Source of the DNA: Pseudomonadota bacterium
GTDB lineage: Bacteria; Desulfobacterota; Desulfobulbia; Desulfobulbales; JAGXFP01
Length of the DNA stretch: 13,540 bases
Direction of reading: 5' to 3'
Assembly: GCA_030673265.1 (NCBI GenBank)
Contig: DAOVJK010000050.1
Location: forward strand, 1-13,540
The notes under the pieces are model-generated. The model did no database searches. It was not told the DNA's origin and saw only the letters and a program-made list of their open reading frames with translations. The position numbers were made by a program, and so were the translations under genes. This document shows, one piece after another, positions 13,540 through 13,540 of the stretch (positions within the stretch are counted from its first letter, which is position 1; the number at the start of each line of letters is the position of its first letter).

Positions 13540-13540
13540 A
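13376..13540. repeat. Three REP-like double-hairpin repeats over the 5' end of lptD
   Basis: The core ATAAAGCTGAGTTG[AG]GCCG begins at 13376, 13430 and 13508. Copies 2 and 3 are preceded by ACTTATGCCCTTGCGGT (13413 and 13491). Each full unit can form two hairpins: TTATGCC/GGTATAA around CTTGC, and GCCG/CGGC around CTCG[CT]. Copy differences fall in the linker (A/G) and a loop (C/T at 13453), not in stems. Offsets are 54 and 78 bp, both multiples of three, so the minus-strand frame stays open, encoding RRAAQLSFIPQGHK twice and a partial third copy fused to the LptD signal peptide. The array continues past the window edge. Confidence 0.7.

Noticed and set aside
13376..13540. Possible CRISPR array
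   Set aside because: The units are only three, the spacers differ greatly in length (about 9 and 34 nt between repeat blocks), and the repeats lie in frame with lptD. The hairpin structure fits REP-like elements better.

Overview
The window reads as chromosome of a Gram-negative bacterium. It carries an LptD outer-membrane assembly gene, an MltB-type murein hydrolase, and a large membrane hybrid histidine kinase of the 7TMR-DISM type. Gene style, moderate GC content and a tRNA-Glu sequence pattern point to a Desulfobacterota (sulfate-reducer-like) organism. That placement is an inference from recall; nothing here proves the taxon.

Left end (1 to about 1090) is an accessory junction. A possible IS transposase start runs off the left edge at 1-18. 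An AT-rich stretch with inverted repeats leads to two 11-bp direct repeats (309-331) that look like integrase arm sites. Next comes a 44-nt 3' fragment of tRNA-Glu (400-443), cut at the anticodon loop, and a strong rho-independent hairpin (454-492). On the minus strand, immediately to the right, lies a frameshifted excisionase-like HTH gene followed by the start of a broken tyrosine-integrase gene (about 445-804). The simplest reading is a tRNA-Glu integration hotspot used at least twice: an old element left the xis/int relic, and a later element, mostly outside the window to the left, displaced the tRNA 3' end. A 62-residue protein with eight cysteines in FYVE/RING-like spacing (896-1084) lies next to the relic and has its own promoter-like sequence.

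Middle (1265-2930): a membrane-anchored SGNH/GDSL esterase (+), a zinc nucleoside/cytidine-type deaminase (-), and a small exported protein with two LPPGxQKK repeats (+), divergent from the deaminase.

Signalling block (3017-8123): a 1200-residue sensor kinase (DISMED2, 7TM, PAS, HisKA, HATPase, REC, REC, Hpt) on the minus strand is divergent from a stand-alone Hpt protein and a NarL/FixJ-type response regulator on the plus strand. Together they form a plausible multistep phosphorelay with two alternative Hpt donors. A 354-bp gene-free stretch with a long inverted repeat (8277-8337) separates it from yqeY (8478-8873).

Right end (9027-13540): a minus-strand envelope cluster of lptD, a DHH-family phosphoesterase, and an mltB-like transglycosylase, the last two overlapping by 4 bp. 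The 5' end of lptD is unusual. Three in-frame copies of a DNA repeat with two small hairpins lie directly upstream of, and partly inside, the signal-peptide coding region, so the true lptD start is unresolved.
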